From positions 1 through 64,000 of the forward strand of contig NZ_JABVXC010000007.1 of assembly GCF_013349955.1 (NCBI RefSeq): a DNA stretch of 64,000 nucleotides, read 5' to 3'. Origin of the DNA: Onishia taeanensis. GTDB taxonomy: Bacteria > Pseudomonadota > Gammaproteobacteria > Pseudomonadales > Halomonadaceae. A program made the position numbers and the translations under genes. Under the pieces are notes generated by a model, which was given only the letters and a program-made list of their open reading frames with translations, had not been told where the DNA came from and did not search any database. Below, piece after piece: positions 47,297 to 57,639 of this stretch (its first letter is position 1; each line of letters begins with the position of its first letter).

Positions 47297-48442
47297 ATGA
47301 CCTTTCTGTACCGACACTCGCCGTGGCGCGCGCTGTTCGCCGGAGAGACCTTACCCGAGCCCGCCGGGCTTTCGTCAGCATTGACGCCGCTGGTGGATGC
47401 GCTGGAGCGCCTGGGGGCCACACCAAGCCTAGCGGCGGCCAAGACCTGGCAGCTCGAGCTGGTCGAGGCGCTCACACGCCTGGACCTGCCGGCTTGGCGC
47501 ATCAGTCAATTGATCAGCGATCACGATCAATGGCTCTATCGGCAGGCCATCGCGGCGTCCCTCGAGGAGATGCGGGCCACGGGGTGGGGGCCGCCACCGC
47601 GAGCGTTCTGCGTGCTGGTGCTGGGCTCCATCGCACGCCACGAGAGCCTGCTGTCGCCGGATCAGGATAATGCCATGATCATCGGCGACTACCCGGATGC
47701 GCGCCATACTGAGATCGATGGCTACTTCCAGGCGCTGGGAGAGCGCTTCACCGACCGTTTGGCCGCCGCTGGTCTGCCATTGTGTCAGGGCCATGTCATG
47801 GCCCGCTGGCCGATGTGGCGCAAACGGCTCTCTGAGTGGGACGCTCAGTTGGCCATCTGGAGTGCCGAGCGGCGAGTCAAGCGCGTGCAGCAGACCAATA
47901 TTCTGCTCGACTTCTCGCCGGTCTTCGGCGACGCGGACCTGGCCGATGCCCTGCGTGACCGGGCCCTTGCGCGATTGGCCCGCGCCGGTGGCTTTCTCGA
48001 CGAGATGGCCAGTCTGCTGGAGGAGACACCGGTCGCCTTGGACCTGCTAGGGCGCCTGCATGGTGATGACAAGGAAGCGCCTCAGAGCGGTGCGGTGAAT
48101 CTAAAGCGCCAGGGACTGATACCGCTGCAGAATGCCGTGCGCCTGATGAGCGTACTGTACGGCTGTCGCGGAGTGGATACTCGTCTGCGCCTCACAGAAC
48201 TGGTCTGTGCGGATGCGCTGGACGTGCGGGAGGCAATGGCGCTGCACGCGGCCATGAGTCGGCTTCAGGCACTGCTGCTGGTTTCCCAGTCTCGCCAGCT
48301 GCGCGCGGGAGGCTTGGCCGATGGTTGGATCCTGCTTGCCGATCTCGACGAGGCGGAGCATATGCTGCTGCGCCTTGACCTGAAGGCCATCCGTCGCCTG
48401 ATGGGGCGGGCGTCGGCGCTGGTCGGTGCCACCTCGCGCTAG
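47297..48442 (+). CDS. DUF294-type putative nucleotidyltransferase
   Basis: A 381-residue protein with a polymerase-beta-like nucleotidyltransferase domain: GSIARHESLLSPDQDNAM (about residue 117) gives the G-S...R and D-x-D pattern. The C-terminal half matches DUF294_C. Related proteins often carry CBS domains and sit beside exonuclease or transporter-kinase genes; here those are separate genes downstream on the other strand. Possibly modifies a signalling protein by nucleotidylation. Convergent with cbrA. Confidence 0.8.
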   Translation: MTFLYRHSPWRALFAGETLPEPAGLSSALTPLVDALERLGATPSLAAAKTWQLELVEALTRLDLPAWRISQLISDHDQWLYRQAIAASLEEMRATGWGPPPRAFCVLVLGSIARHESLLSPDQDNAMIIGDYPDARHTEIDGYFQALGERFTDRLAAAGLPLCQGHVMARWPMWRKRLSEWDAQLAIWSAERRVKRVQQTNILLDFSPVFGDADLADALRDRALARLARAGGFLDEMASLLEETPVALDLLGRLHGDDKEAPQSGAVNLKRQGLIPLQNAVRLMSVLYGCRGVDTRLRLTELVCADALDVREAMALHAAMSRLQALLLVSQSRQLRAGGLADGWILLADLDEAEHMLLRLDLKAIRRLMGRASALVGATSR

Positions 48443-48481
48443 GCTTTGTGGTTCGCGGCTCTTGACTCCTGCCCCGTGACA

Positions 48482-51283
48482 TCATGATGCCTGCATTTCC
48501 CTTGGCGCATCGGGGAGCTCCATGATCAGGCTGGCGCCATCCAGGGTGTCGGCATCCTCGACCCACAGCCGTCCGCCGAGCTGGGACACGATGCCGCGGC
48601 TAATGGGCAGTCCAAGACCGCTGCCCCGGGGGCGACCGCGGGTGTGGCCGCTGGCGGGACTCTGTTGCGCTAGCTGATGGAATTTCTCGAAGACCCGTTC
48701 GCGCTCATCGGCGGCGATGCCGGGCCCGTTGTCTTCCACGCTCAGCCGGATGTGGCCGCGATGACGCTCAAGGCGCAGTAGCACGCGTGGTGCCTGGTCG
48801 GCGGCAAACTTGGCGGCATTGTCGATCAGGTTGATGATCACCTGCTCCAGGCGGTCCGGATCGCCAACCACTTGGGCCTCGTCGAGGTCGATGATCGCCT
48901 CGAGGTGGACACCGCGCTCTTCGATCGGATGTTGCACGGCGGCCAGGCTCTGGCGAGTCAGGGCGACTAGGTCCAGCGGCTTTGGATGCAGGGTCAGGCG
49001 TCCGGACTCGAGCCGTGCCAGGTCGAGAATCTCCTCGATCAGTCGCGACAGGCGCTGACTCTCGAGTACCACCACCTCCAGGAACTGAGCGCGCTTGTCT
49101 TCGGGCATGTCCTGGCTGTCGCGCAGGATTTCGGCGAAGGCGCGAATCGAGGTCAACGGCGTGCGCAGTTCATGACTGACCATGGCGACGAACTCGTCCT
49201 TGAGCCGGTCGAGTTCGCGCAGCCGTTCGTTGGCGCCGCGCAGTTCTTCGCCGATACGTGCCAGCTCCCGCGACTTCTGCTCCAAACGGCGGTTGTACTC
49301 AAGCGTTTGGGAGGTGCTGTCGAGGATGCGCAGTACCGCTTGCATATCCAGTGCCTCACCGCGTACCACGGAATTGATCAAGACCCGGGCCGAGGCGCTG
49401 CCCAGTGCCCCCGCCAGCGCCTGCTCGGCCCGGGCGATCAGCTGCGGCGAGGCAGAGGCGTCCATGGCGGCCGCGTTCTCACCGTCAGTGGTAGCCACGC
49501 TGGCCTCTATGCTGGTGATGTTATCGGTAGCGTTTGCTTCTGCCAGCACACGGCTAGTCGCGGTGCTGCCCAGATAGCGCTTGAGCAGGTCGCGAAGGGC
49601 GCCGCGGGTCGTCTGTCCCTGCCATAGCGGAGCGGTATCGATGCCTTCGGTCAGAGCCCCGGTGAAGAGCGCCGCCTGTGTCTGTTCGAGTCGATTCTGG
49701 TGGGTGAACAGCGAGACGCCCACCAGTACGCCAATGTTGGCCATAAGACTCCACAGCAGCGAATGGCTGTAGATGTCCAAGTCATCGAGCCCGAACAGGG
49801 CATAGGGGCGCAGCCAGGACAGGTGGTAAAGGCCTTGCTCGACAAAGCTCATGGGCAACCAGCCCGACTGGGCGAATCCCGGTAACAGCAGGGTGTAACT
49901 CCAGACGGCGATGCCAACCAGTATGCCGAGCCCGGCACCGAGGCCGCAGGCCCCCCGCCAGTAGAGGCCCAGCAGCAGGGCCGGGGCAAACTGGCTGACG
50001 GCGGCGAAGGACACCAGGCCGATGGTCACCAGGCTGTAGGCGTCGCCAATCAGGGCATGGTAGAGGTAACCCAGCAGCAGGATCAGCGCGATGGCGATCC
50101 GGCGGATGCCCAGCAGCCAACCCGAGAGATCGCCACGCAGGCGTCGAGATAGCGATGTTGCCCGCAGCAGCACAGGCATCACCAGCTGGTTGCTGACCAT
50201 GGTCGAGAGGGCGATGGTCTCAACGATCACCATGCCGGTGGCCGCGGATAGCCCGCCGATAAACACGAACAGCGACAGGCCCTCTTGGCCGGCGGAGAGT
50301 GGCAGGGTCAGCACGAAGCTGTCCGGATCGCTGCCGGTGCCGCTCAGCAGCAGGCCGGCCAGGGCGATGGGAATGACCATCAGGTTGATGATCAGCAGAT
50401 AGAGAGGGAATAGCCAACTGGCCCTTAGCAGGTGGCGCTCGTCCACGTTTTCCACCACCAGCACCTGAAACTGGCGGGGCAGGGTGAGAAAGGCCAGAAA
50501 GGCCAGCAGCAGCGTGCCGATCCACCCTAGCGCACCGCCCGGCACCGCCGACAGGCCCAGTGCATGCTGTAGCTGTGGCTGGGCGGCGGCCCTGGCGAAT
50601 AGATCGGCAGGGCCGTCGAAGAGCATGAAAACGGTGAAGAGGCCTACCACTAGGAAGGCCACCAGCTTGACCAGTGACTCCACGGCGATGGCGGCGACCA
50701 TGCCTTCATGGCGCTCGCTGGCATCCAGGTGTCGAGTGCCGAAAAGCATGATGAACACCGCCAGTACCAGCGCCACCCAGAAGGACTTGTCGCTCAGAAA
50801 GCTCGCTGCCGACGTGACACCGGAGGGAGCCACCGGGTGGTGCATCAGCACCGCGTGGCTAAGCGTGATGGCCTTGAGCTGCAGGGCGATGTAGGGCGTA
50901 ATGCCGATCAAGGCGACCAGGGCCACCAGCGCGCCAAGGCGGCTGCTCTTGCCATAGCGAGCGCTGATGAAGTCGGCGATGGAGGTAATGCGCTGAGCCC
51001 TGGCGATGCGCACCATCTTGCGGATGATCAGCGGGCCGGAGAGCATGGCAAGCGTCGGCCCCAGGTAGATCAGCAGGAAGCTGGGGCCGGCGTCGGCAGC
51101 GCGCCCCACGCTGCCGTAGAAGGTCCAGGCAGTGCAGTAGACAGCGATCGATAGTGTATAGACGAAGGGGGAGGCAATGACCGAACGTCCCTGTCTGGCG
51201 CGACGGTCGGCCCAGGCCGCAATCACGAACAGCAGCGCCAGGTAACCAAACGCCGCCACGATGACGCTCAGTTCACTGTCCAT
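48482..51283 (-). CDS. CbrA-like sensor kinase with sodium/solute symporter domain
   Basis: A 933-residue membrane kinase. Residues about 1-500 form a 13-helix sodium:solute symporter domain (PutP/SSS type). A linker leads to HisKA with the phospho-accepting His in SHELRTPLTSI (about residue 700) and an HATPase with NLIDNAAKF, EDNGPGIA and GSGLGLPIS. In Pseudomonas CbrA takes up histidine and with CbrB controls carbon/nitrogen use. No NtrC-type CbrB is here; the nearest receiver is at 53655. Confidence 0.88.
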   Translation of the reverse strand: MDSELSVIVAAFGYLALLFVIAAWADRRARQGRSVIASPFVYTLSIAVYCTAWTFYGSVGRAADAGPSFLLIYLGPTLAMLSGPLIIRKMVRIARAQRITSIADFISARYGKSSRLGALVALVALIGITPYIALQLKAITLSHAVLMHHPVAPSGVTSAASFLSDKSFWVALVLAVFIMLFGTRHLDASERHEGMVAAIAVESLVKLVAFLVVGLFTVFMLFDGPADLFARAAAQPQLQHALGLSAVPGGALGWIGTLLLAFLAFLTLPRQFQVLVVENVDERHLLRASWLFPLYLLIINLMVIPIALAGLLLSGTGSDPDSFVLTLPLSAGQEGLSLFVFIGGLSAATGMVIVETIALSTMVSNQLVMPVLLRATSLSRRLRGDLSGWLLGIRRIAIALILLLGYLYHALIGDAYSLVTIGLVSFAAVSQFAPALLLGLYWRGACGLGAGLGILVGIAVWSYTLLLPGFAQSGWLPMSFVEQGLYHLSWLRPYALFGLDDLDIYSHSLLWSLMANIGVLVGVSLFTHQNRLEQTQAALFTGALTEGIDTAPLWQGQTTRGALRDLLKRYLGSTATSRVLAEANATDNITSIEASVATTDGENAAAMDASASPQLIARAEQALAGALGSASARVLINSVVRGEALDMQAVLRILDSTSQTLEYNRRLEQKSRELARIGEELRGANERLRELDRLKDEFVAMVSHELRTPLTSIRAFAEILRDSQDMPEDKRAQFLEVVVLESQRLSRLIEEILDLARLESGRLTLHPKPLDLVALTRQSLAAVQHPIEERGVHLEAIIDLDEAQVVGDPDRLEQVIINLIDNAAKFAADQAPRVLLRLERHRGHIRLSVEDNGPGIAADERERVFEKFHQLAQQSPASGHTRGRPRGSGLGLPISRGIVSQLGGRLWVEDADTLDGASLIMELPDAPREMQAS

Positions 51284-51307
51284 ACCAGCGGCTTTCGCAT
51301 GCGATGC

Positions 51308-51502
51308 TCATTCCCTGGGGCCCCTCTCCAGTAGCCAGGCCGCCAGGCCAATCACCAGGGCCCAGGCCACGAACAGGTAGGCGGCGAGCCAGGATAGGCC
51401 GCCGGCCGGACGGTCGGCGAGCAGGATCAGTGGTGGCGTGAACAGCAGCGCGGCCAGTATGACCAGCACCACCAAGCGTTCTGTACGTCGCGGCGCCATC
51501 AT
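51308..51502 (-). CDS. Small membrane protein next to the CbrA-like kinase
   Basis: A 64-residue protein with a basic N-terminus ([10 protein letters not shown]) and two hydrophobic helices (about 11-28 and 36-56). Its ATG overlaps the stop of the exonuclease gene (ATGA), and it ends 25 bp before the kinase gene, so the four genes at 48482-54029 form one transcription unit. Small proteins of this kind beside symporter-kinases may assist the transporter domain; function unknown. Confidence 0.75.
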   Translation of the reverse strand: MMAPRRTERLVVLVILAALLFTPPLILLADRPAGGLSWLAAYLFVAWALVIGLAAWLLERGPRE

Positions 51503-53658
51503 GCGCTGGCATCCTGCCGGTCGAAGGCGCTTGACTGCAGTGCCAGGGCATCGGCCAGGGTATGAATGCCGCGCGCCTCCAGGCGTGTGCGCATGGCCAA
51601 CCACAGCTCGGCGGTGACCCGGGCATCGCCCAGCGCCGTGTGGCGGGTGCCTGCGGCAAAGCTCAACGCGTAGCGATCGGCCAGACTGTCCAGGTCGTGG
51701 CCGTCGAGCGATGGGTCCAGGGCACGAGACAGCAGCAGGGTATCGAGCACCGGCATGTTGAGGCTCACTCCGGCTCCCGGTAACTGCAGCGCCAGGAGGT
51801 CGAAAGCGGCGTTATGGGCGAGAATCACCGCATCTCCCAAGTAGTCGCGAAAGCGTGGCAGTACCTGACTCAGGGGCGGGGCGCCCAGCACATCACTATC
51901 TGTCAGGCCGTGAATGGCGGTACTGGCCGGGGGGATCGGGCGCCCAGGATCGATCCGCACGTCGAAGGTGTCATCGGCTAGCAACCGCCCGTTGACGATG
52001 CGGCAGGCGCCGATGCTGATCACCCGGTCGTTCTGGCGCAGGGCCAGCCCGGTGGTCTCGGTATCGAAAGCCACTACCTCGAGCTGAGCCAGCGGACAGG
52101 CGGCCAGCTCGGCCTCGGGGGGCGGCAGGTCAGCAATGCCGAAGTCGTGGAACTCGGGGCGGGGCGACGGACGAATCAGCGGGGCACCCACCCGCTCCAC
52201 TGCTGGTAGCGGGAATCGCAGCCGGGCATGACGGCCATCAGCGTCCTGAAGGCTCCAAAGGTCACTGTCATGCTGGCGCAGCAGGTCCTCTATACGGGGG
52301 GATAACGGCAAGGCGTCGAGCCGTAGGGTCTTCCACCTGGCCAGCTGGTGTTGGGTCAGCGGCGTGCCCAGCCAGATCAGGTCCAGGTAGACGCGCCTGT
52401 TGCCCAGGCAAGCTTCAGCATCAAGATGGCGCACGTCGGCCAGGTCACCGAGACGGTTGGTCAGAGCCTCTAGCATCACCAGCAAGATCGGGGCATCGGC
52501 CTTGAACCAGGCTGGCATGCCGACCGGGGTAAGCGTCAGCGCCGAACCGGCTAGTCGGTCGTTGAGGGCCTGCCAGAGATCGTTCGACCACAGCGGTGCC
52601 AGCCGTTCGCCCTGGCGCTGGAGGGCCTCCAGCGTCTTGCCGAGCCGGTCCATTGCCTGACCCAGGTCCTGGCTTTCTTGGCCGATGATGCCGGCGAGGC
52701 GCCTGGCCAGAGGAGTCTCGTGGCTGCCCAGTGATGCTGCCGGCCGTTTTTTGGGGGCAGGTGTCGAAGGAGTGTCGGGCATCAGCGTTTCTTGATCATG
52801 GGCGTCATCCGTTGCGTTGCTTGCCGGATGATTGGACGAGTGCAGCTGGCTGAGAGCCTCGGCGGCGCTTGAAAGCCCGGCGCCATGGCGGCGGACGGCC
52901 ACGAGGGCTTCGGCGAGGCTCGCTCTGGTGCCCATCTCGCAGTGCCAGGCGGCGGTGCTGTCGGTCAGGGTGATCAAGGTCTCGCGATCGCTATTGGGCA
53001 CCCGGCGTAGGCAGCCGTGAAGCCAGCGATCCTCTAGCGGAATCAACAGCTCCCGGGGAGAACCGTCGCTGGGCAGATGGTCGAGGGCCTCCGACAGGCT
53101 GGCAAGGGCAAAGAGGCCTTCCAGGCGCTTGCCCAGCCCGAACCCCGGATGCTCCGAGAACAGTGCCTCGGCGGCCTGGTTGAACAGCAGCAGGCGGCGG
53201 TGACGGTCGCAGAGCAGCAGCGGGGTGTCCAGCACTTGCAGCAGGGCCTCGAGCTCCTGGCGAATGCGGGCGGCGCTCCTGGCTCCTTCGGCATGGGCCC
53301 CGGCCAGCTGCGAGCGGTCCTGTCGCCAGTGCTCGCGTAGCCTCAGGAGGTCTGGGCCCAGGCCGCTTAGCCAGCCCTCGGGGCGATAGTCGTCGCGAGC
53401 GTCGGGACTTGCCACCATGCGTGCTACCTGAACCTGCAGATGACGCAGAGGCGCAAACAGCCGACGCTCCAGTAACAGACCCAACAGGAACACCAAGCCG
53501 GCACCAACCAAGCACCCGCCCCACAGGGCAATACGTTCGGCGCCGGTCGGCGCCAAGCGGCTATCGAGCCAAAGTGCCAGGAAGGCGCCGCCAAACAGGC
53601 TCAGGCCGCTGAGCAAAAGCCAGGCGCCGATCAGGTGCTGGCGAGGGGGCGGGCTCAT
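51499..53658 (-). CDS. Membrane PAS protein fused to a DEDDh exonuclease
   Basis: A 719-residue protein with unusual layout. Two membrane helices (about 10-30 and 45-65), a HAMP-like/coil segment, a PAS-like domain (residues about 130-230, [24 protein letters not shown] region), a middle part resembling a decayed kinase ([11 protein letters not shown]), then a DnaQ-type exonuclease (about 525-700). The nuclease keeps all key residues: [29 protein letters not shown]. It overlaps the receiver gene by 4 bp. It looks like a signal-controlled nuclease; RNA or DNA substrate unknown. Confidence 0.83.
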   Translation of the reverse strand: MSPPPRQHLIGAWLLLSGLSLFGGAFLALWLDSRLAPTGAERIALWGGCLVGAGLVFLLGLLLERRLFAPLRHLQVQVARMVASPDARDDYRPEGWLSGLGPDLLRLREHWRQDRSQLAGAHAEGARSAARIRQELEALLQVLDTPLLLCDRHRRLLLFNQAAEALFSEHPGFGLGKRLEGLFALASLSEALDHLPSDGSPRELLIPLEDRWLHGCLRRVPNSDRETLITLTDSTAAWHCEMGTRASLAEALVAVRRHGAGLSSAAEALSQLHSSNHPASNATDDAHDQETLMPDTPSTPAPKKRPAASLGSHETPLARRLAGIIGQESQDLGQAMDRLGKTLEALQRQGERLAPLWSNDLWQALNDRLAGSALTLTPVGMPAWFKADAPILLVMLEALTNRLGDLADVRHLDAEACLGNRRVYLDLIWLGTPLTQHQLARWKTLRLDALPLSPRIEDLLRQHDSDLWSLQDADGRHARLRFPLPAVERVGAPLIRPSPRPEFHDFGIADLPPPEAELAACPLAQLEVVAFDTETTGLALRQNDRVISIGACRIVNGRLLADDTFDVRIDPGRPIPPASTAIHGLTDSDVLGAPPLSQVLPRFRDYLGDAVILAHNAAFDLLALQLPGAGVSLNMPVLDTLLLSRALDPSLDGHDLDSLADRYALSFAAGTRHTALGDARVTAELWLAMRTRLEARGIHTLADALALQSSAFDRQDASA

Positions 53659-54029
53659 GCGGCGGACTCGTCTAGCAAAGCCTTGACCTTATCGACTAGC
53701 GCCTGGGTCGAGAAGGGCTTGGTGATGTAGTCATCGGCGCCCAGCGCCAATCCTTTCTCGCGTTCGACTTCGCGACCGTGGGCGGTGAGCATGATGATGG
53801 GCAGGCGCGTTAAGGCCGGCATGGCGCGCAGCCGTTCCAGCACGTCGAAGCCGCTGATGTCCGGCAGGCTGATGTCTAGCAATACCAGGTCCGGAGTCGC
53901 CGCGGCGACCCGGGTCAAGGCGCTTTCGCCGTCTTCGGCAGTGACCACCTCGAAACCTGCCTGCTGCATCAGGAACTCAAGTGACAGGACGATATTCGGC
54001 TCGTCATCCACTACCAGCACCTTGGCCAT
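53655..54029 (-). CDS. Single-domain response regulator (CheY-like)
   Basis: A 124-residue receiver with the acidic pair DDE near the start, phospho-acceptor Asp in [10 protein letters not shown] (about residue 52) and Lys in YITKPFS (about residue 104). No output domain. First gene of the unit with the exonuclease, small membrane protein and CbrA-like kinase, so that kinase probably phosphorylates it. Confidence 0.9.
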   Translation of the reverse strand: MAKVLVVDDEPNIVLSLEFLMQQAGFEVVTAEDGESALTRVAAATPDLVLLDISLPDISGFDVLERLRAMPALTRLPIIMLTAHGREVEREKGLALGADDYITKPFSTQALVDKVKALLDESAA

Positions 54030-54203
54030 CGTGATGCCTCCCTGTGATCAAGGTTGTGCTGCCACTTATGAGTCTAGCGGTCGCGACAGAGACCGAAAGA
54101 CGACCTTGGCAGGAGCTGATAGGCTACTGGAACGCTCGTTTGACACCCCCGCCCAAACGACGGCGTAGCGCCATGACGCCTATTTCCTTGTCAGGAGACG
54201 ACG

Positions 54204-54881
54204 ATGATAGAAGTGCACCATCTGGAGAACTCCCGCTCTCAGCGTGTTATCTGGTTGCTGGAGGAGCTTGCCGCCGACTATGAGGTGATCACTTATCAGC
54301 GTGATCCCAAGACGATGCTGGCGCCTGAGTCGCTCAAGCAGGTTCACCCGCTGGGCAAGTCGCCGGTGATCGTCGATACCGACCGCGATGGTGAGGTAGT
54401 GGCCGAGTCCGGCGCGATTATCGAGTACCTGCTGGAGCGCTTCGATGACGACCGGCTGCTGCCGTCGTCGGGCACGCCTGAGCGGCGGCGTTACCGTTTC
54501 TGGCTGCACCATGCCGAGGGCTCGGCGATGCCGCCCCTGGTGATGTCGCTGGTGTTCTCGCGACTGGACAAGCCACCGGTGCCGGCGTTGATTCGCCCCA
54601 TCGCCCGGCTGCTGGCGAATGGGGTCAAGGCCAAGTTTCTCGATCCGCAGATTCGCGATCTGCTGGCGTTCTGGGAAAGCGAGTGTGGCGAGCATGCCTG
54701 GCTTGCGGGCGAGGCCTTCAGCGCTGCCGACATCCAGATGAGCTTCCCGCTGCTGGCCCTCGAGGGGCAGGGCAGGCTCGGCGACTACCCTCGGCTGACG
54801 GATGTGCTGTCGCGAATGCGCGAGCGCCAAGCCTATCAGCGTGCGGTTGCAAAGGGGGGTGAGTTTTCGATGTCCGAGTAG
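54204..54881 (+). CDS. Glutathione S-transferase family protein
   Basis: A 225-residue GST with an N-terminal thioredoxin fold (MIEVHHLENSRSQRVIWLLEEL, GKSPVIVD, ESGAIIEYL) and a C-terminal helical domain. The Ser in ENSRS is the likely thiol-activating residue. Substrate unknown. GGAGACGACG precedes the ATG. Divergent from the receiver gene. Confidence 0.87.
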   Translation: MIEVHHLENSRSQRVIWLLEELAADYEVITYQRDPKTMLAPESLKQVHPLGKSPVIVDTDRDGEVVAESGAIIEYLLERFDDDRLLPSSGTPERRRYRFWLHHAEGSAMPPLVMSLVFSRLDKPPVPALIRPIARLLANGVKAKFLDPQIRDLLAFWESECGEHAWLAGEAFSAADIQMSFPLLALEGQGRLGDYPRLTDVLSRMRERQAYQRAVAKGGEFSMSE

Positions 54882-55030
54882 GGGGAATGTTCGATGTCTG
54901 AGTAGTGGTGTTGCTGCTTATTCCTGTCAGCTGTGAGTTGGTTCGCATTCATTCTTGTGACGCATATTGATCTTGCGTTGATTGGTCGCATAATAGCGCC
55001 TAAATACCCTAGTAATGAGGTCGGATTTTC

Positions 55031-55987
55031 ATGATCAAGTCATGGCTGATGGGGGCCTCGATGGTCCTGGTAGCGGCTCAGGCGTCTGCAGCTGATATCA
55101 CGCCTCTGGTTGAGGCCGACTGGCTGGCCGATAGGTTGGGCGATGAAGACCTGGTGGTGCTCGACGTACGCTCCAGCATCGACAACGGAGGCGATCGCTC
55201 GAGTTTCGAAGCGGCGCATATTCCAGGCAGCATCTACAGCAGCTACACCGGCGATGGCTGGCGGGAGAGTCGTGATGGCGTAACGGGCCTGCTGCCGCCG
55301 GCGTCGCGCATGGAGCGTCTGATCGGCGGGCTCGGCATCGACAATGACGATAGCGTGGTGATCGTGCCGGCCGGCACCGGCGCCACCGACTTCGGCAGTG
55401 CGGCTCGCGTCTATTGGACCTTCAAGGTGCTCGGCCACGATGCGGTCGGCATCCTCGACGGCGGCTTTGCCGGCTGGCAAGAGCAGGGCTTCGAAGTGGC
55501 CAGCGGTCCGTCCGAGCCCGGTGCCATTACCGACTTCAAGGCCACTCTGCAGGAAGACCTGATCGCCACCACCGAGGAAGTCGAGTCCGCCCGTGAGGGC
55601 CAGGCGCAGTTGGTCGACGCCCGCCCGGAAGACTATTTCAGCGGCGATAATCAGTCGCCGGCGGCCAGCGCGCCAGGCACTATTCCCGGTGCTCGCAATC
55701 TGCCGCACTCTTCGTTGCTCACCAGCCGCGACAGTGCCTACTATCTGGACACCAGCGGCCTTCAATCGCGGATCAATGGCGCAGAACTCGAGCGCGATAC
55801 GCAGACTGTCGCCTTCTGCAACACTGGCCACTGGGCCGCCACCGACTGGTTCGTGCTCAGCGAAATCGCGGGTTTTGACAAGGTGGCGCTATACGACGGT
55901 TCCATGTCCGAGTGGACCCAAGGCGATAGCCGCCCGGTCGCCGTCGCGAAACGCGGCATTGGCAAGCTCATCGAGTTCTTCGAATAA
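55031..55987 (+). CDS. Exported two-domain rhodanese (sulfurtransferase)
   Basis: A 318-residue periplasmic sulfurtransferase with a signal peptide ending AQASA (residue 21) and two rhodanese domains. The first lacks a catalytic Cys (VPAGTGATDF); the second carries it in FCNTGHWAA (about residue 262). Likely moves sulfane sulfur from thiosulfate. Followed by a YeeE transporter and a small Cys-rich protein. Confidence 0.88.
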   Translation: MIKSWLMGASMVLVAAQASAADITPLVEADWLADRLGDEDLVVLDVRSSIDNGGDRSSFEAAHIPGSIYSSYTGDGWRESRDGVTGLLPPASRMERLIGGLGIDNDDSVVIVPAGTGATDFGSAARVYWTFKVLGHDAVGILDGGFAGWQEQGFEVASGPSEPGAITDFKATLQEDLIATTEEVESAREGQAQLVDARPEDYFSGDNQSPAASAPGTIPGARNLPHSSLLTSRDSAYYLDTSGLQSRINGAELERDTQTVAFCNTGHWAATDWFVLSEIAGFDKVALYDGSMSEWTQGDSRPVAVAKRGIGKLIEFFE

Positions 55988-56062
55988 CGGGCCGCGAGTC
56001 ACCCTGTTACGCGGGCGATGGCGGCGGCTGTCGCCCGTTTTTCTGACTGGACGGGATGCATC

Positions 56063-57271
56063 ATGCAACAAGCAAGTTCTTCATCGACCGCCAGCGATGG
56101 CTGGCGGGTCGATCGTTTCGTGGTTGGCGCGGCACTCGTCGGCCTGCTGATGTTGGGTGGGTTGATCTGGCTCGAGACCGCGCCTTTCCTGCTGGCGCTG
56201 TTCGCCATCGGGGCCCTGCTCGGGGTGGCGCTCTATCACGGTGCTTTCGGCTTCACCGCCGGTTGGCGCAACTTGGTGGTCAAGCATCGCGGTGGCGGCA
56301 TGCGAGCCCAGCTGCTGCTGTTTGGCCTGACCGCCGTGCTGATGGTGCCGATCCTGGGCAGCGACCAAGGTGAGCTGATCGGTGCCGTGGCGCCGGTCGG
56401 CACCTCGTTGGTGGTGGGCTCCTTCATGTTCGGCCTGGGAATGCAGCTGGGAGGCGGCTGCGGCTCCGGCACGCTGTTTACGGTGGGAGCGGGCAACCTG
56501 CGCATGGCCGTGACCCTGTTGTTCTTCATCATCGGGGCCGTGCTTGGCTCCCTGCACCTGCCCTGGTGGCTCGATTTGCCGGGGTTTGATCCGGTGAGCC
56601 TGATCGATGGCTTCGGCATTGCTGGCGCCGTCGGCATTCAGCTGGTCGCACTGGCGGGGCTCTGGGTATGGATCGATCGCCGCGAGCGGCGCACGCATGG
56701 CAGTATCGAGCGTAGCGAGCTGCTCGTGACGGGGGGCGAGCATGGGGTATTGCGCACCCTGATCAGCGGTCGCTGGCCTTTCGCCTGGGCGATTCTGGCA
56801 CTGGCGTTGGGCAACGTCATGACGCTGGTCGTCGGCGGGTCTCCCTGGGGCATCACCTTCGCCTTCAATCTATGGGGTGCCAAGGCGCTGCAGGCGCTCG
56901 GCGTCGACATGAGCCAGTTCGAGTTCTGGACCTGGGACTATCCGGCCATGGCGCTCAAGGATTCGGTGCTGGTCAACATCACCTCGGTGATGAACTTCGG
57001 TCTGTTGTTGGGTGCCATGTTGGCCGCGGGGCTTGCCAATCGTTTCAACGAGGCCAGCCGCAAGCGGCCGGAAGGCCGGCCGTTCCTGGCGGCGGTCATT
57101 GGTGGCCTGCTGCTGGGCTACGGTGCCCGCCTGGGCTTTGGCTGCAATATCGGCGCGCTGTTCTCGGGGATTGGTTCTGCCAGCCTGCATGCCTGGATCT
57201 GGTTTGTCTCGGCCTTCCTCGGCTCGCTGATCGGTATTCGCCTGCGGCCCTGGTTTCGCCTGCCCAACTGA
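56063..57271 (+). CDS. YeeE/YedE family sulfur transporter
   Basis: A 402-residue inner-membrane protein with about nine to ten helices. The two halves each have a conserved Cys-containing loop: QLGGGCGSGTLFTVGAGNLR and RLGFGCNIGALFSG. YeeE (TsuA) proteins import thiosulfate by passing it along such Cys residues. It lies between a periplasmic rhodanese and a small Cys protein, which fits sulfane-sulfur handling. The ATG at 56063 removes a non-conserved extension. Confidence 0.88.
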   Translation: MQQASSSSTASDGWRVDRFVVGAALVGLLMLGGLIWLETAPFLLALFAIGALLGVALYHGAFGFTAGWRNLVVKHRGGGMRAQLLLFGLTAVLMVPILGSDQGELIGAVAPVGTSLVVGSFMFGLGMQLGGGCGSGTLFTVGAGNLRMAVTLLFFIIGAVLGSLHLPWWLDLPGFDPVSLIDGFGIAGAVGIQLVALAGLWVWIDRRERRTHGSIERSELLVTGGEHGVLRTLISGRWPFAWAILALALGNVMTLVVGGSPWGITFAFNLWGAKALQALGVDMSQFEFWTWDYPAMALKDSVLVNITSVMNFGLLLGAMLAAGLANRFNEASRKRPEGRPFLAAVIGGLLLGYGARLGFGCNIGALFSGIGSASLHAWIWFVSAFLGSLIGIRLRPWFRLPN

Positions 57272-57286
57272 TGCAAGGAGCCTGAC

Positions 57287-57481
57287 ATGCAAGCCGCCTA
57301 CAAGCGTTATCGGGTGATTCTGGTACTGGCCGCGATTCTTGGGCTGGTGCTGGTCGATCACCTGAACAGCCCGACATTCGCCTTCAATATGGGCAATGGC
57401 AACGTCGAAACCACGCTCAATCAACGCGATAGTACCGCCTGTGCTCCCTGTGGGGCGCCCTGTCCGTCCTCTCGCGACTAG
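57287..57481 (+). CDS. Small membrane-anchored Cys protein of the sulfur operon
   Basis: A 64-residue protein with one N-terminal hydrophobic segment (residues about 9-25), a short periplasmic part and three Cys near the end (CAPCGAPC). AAGGAGCCTGAC is a good ribosome binding site, and it follows the YeeE gene by 15 bp. The Cys cluster suggests a sulfur carrier or redox partner. No family recognised. Confidence 0.7.
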   Translation: MQAAYKRYRVILVLAAILGLVLVDHLNSPTFAFNMGNGNVETTLNQRDSTACAPCGAPCPSSRD

Positions 57482-57529
57482 GCTTTGTGTGACACCTTGC
57501 CGAGCCGATGGGGCGTACGACATAAAACC

Positions 57530-57563
57530 AAGAAGGCCGCCGAGCATGCTCGGCGGCCTTCTT
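57530..57563. terminator. Terminator after the sulfur operon
   Basis: AAGAAGGCCGCCGAG and CTCGGCGGCCTTCTT form a perfect 15-bp stem with a 4-base loop between convergent transcription units; both flanks are only moderately T-rich. Confidence 0.85.
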
Positions 57564-57639
57564 CATGGTGCGCGGTGTTTCGCTGGTAGTCAGAGACGAT
57601 GCTTGGAGGCAGTCCAAAGACCGTCTTTGGCTGAAGGGC

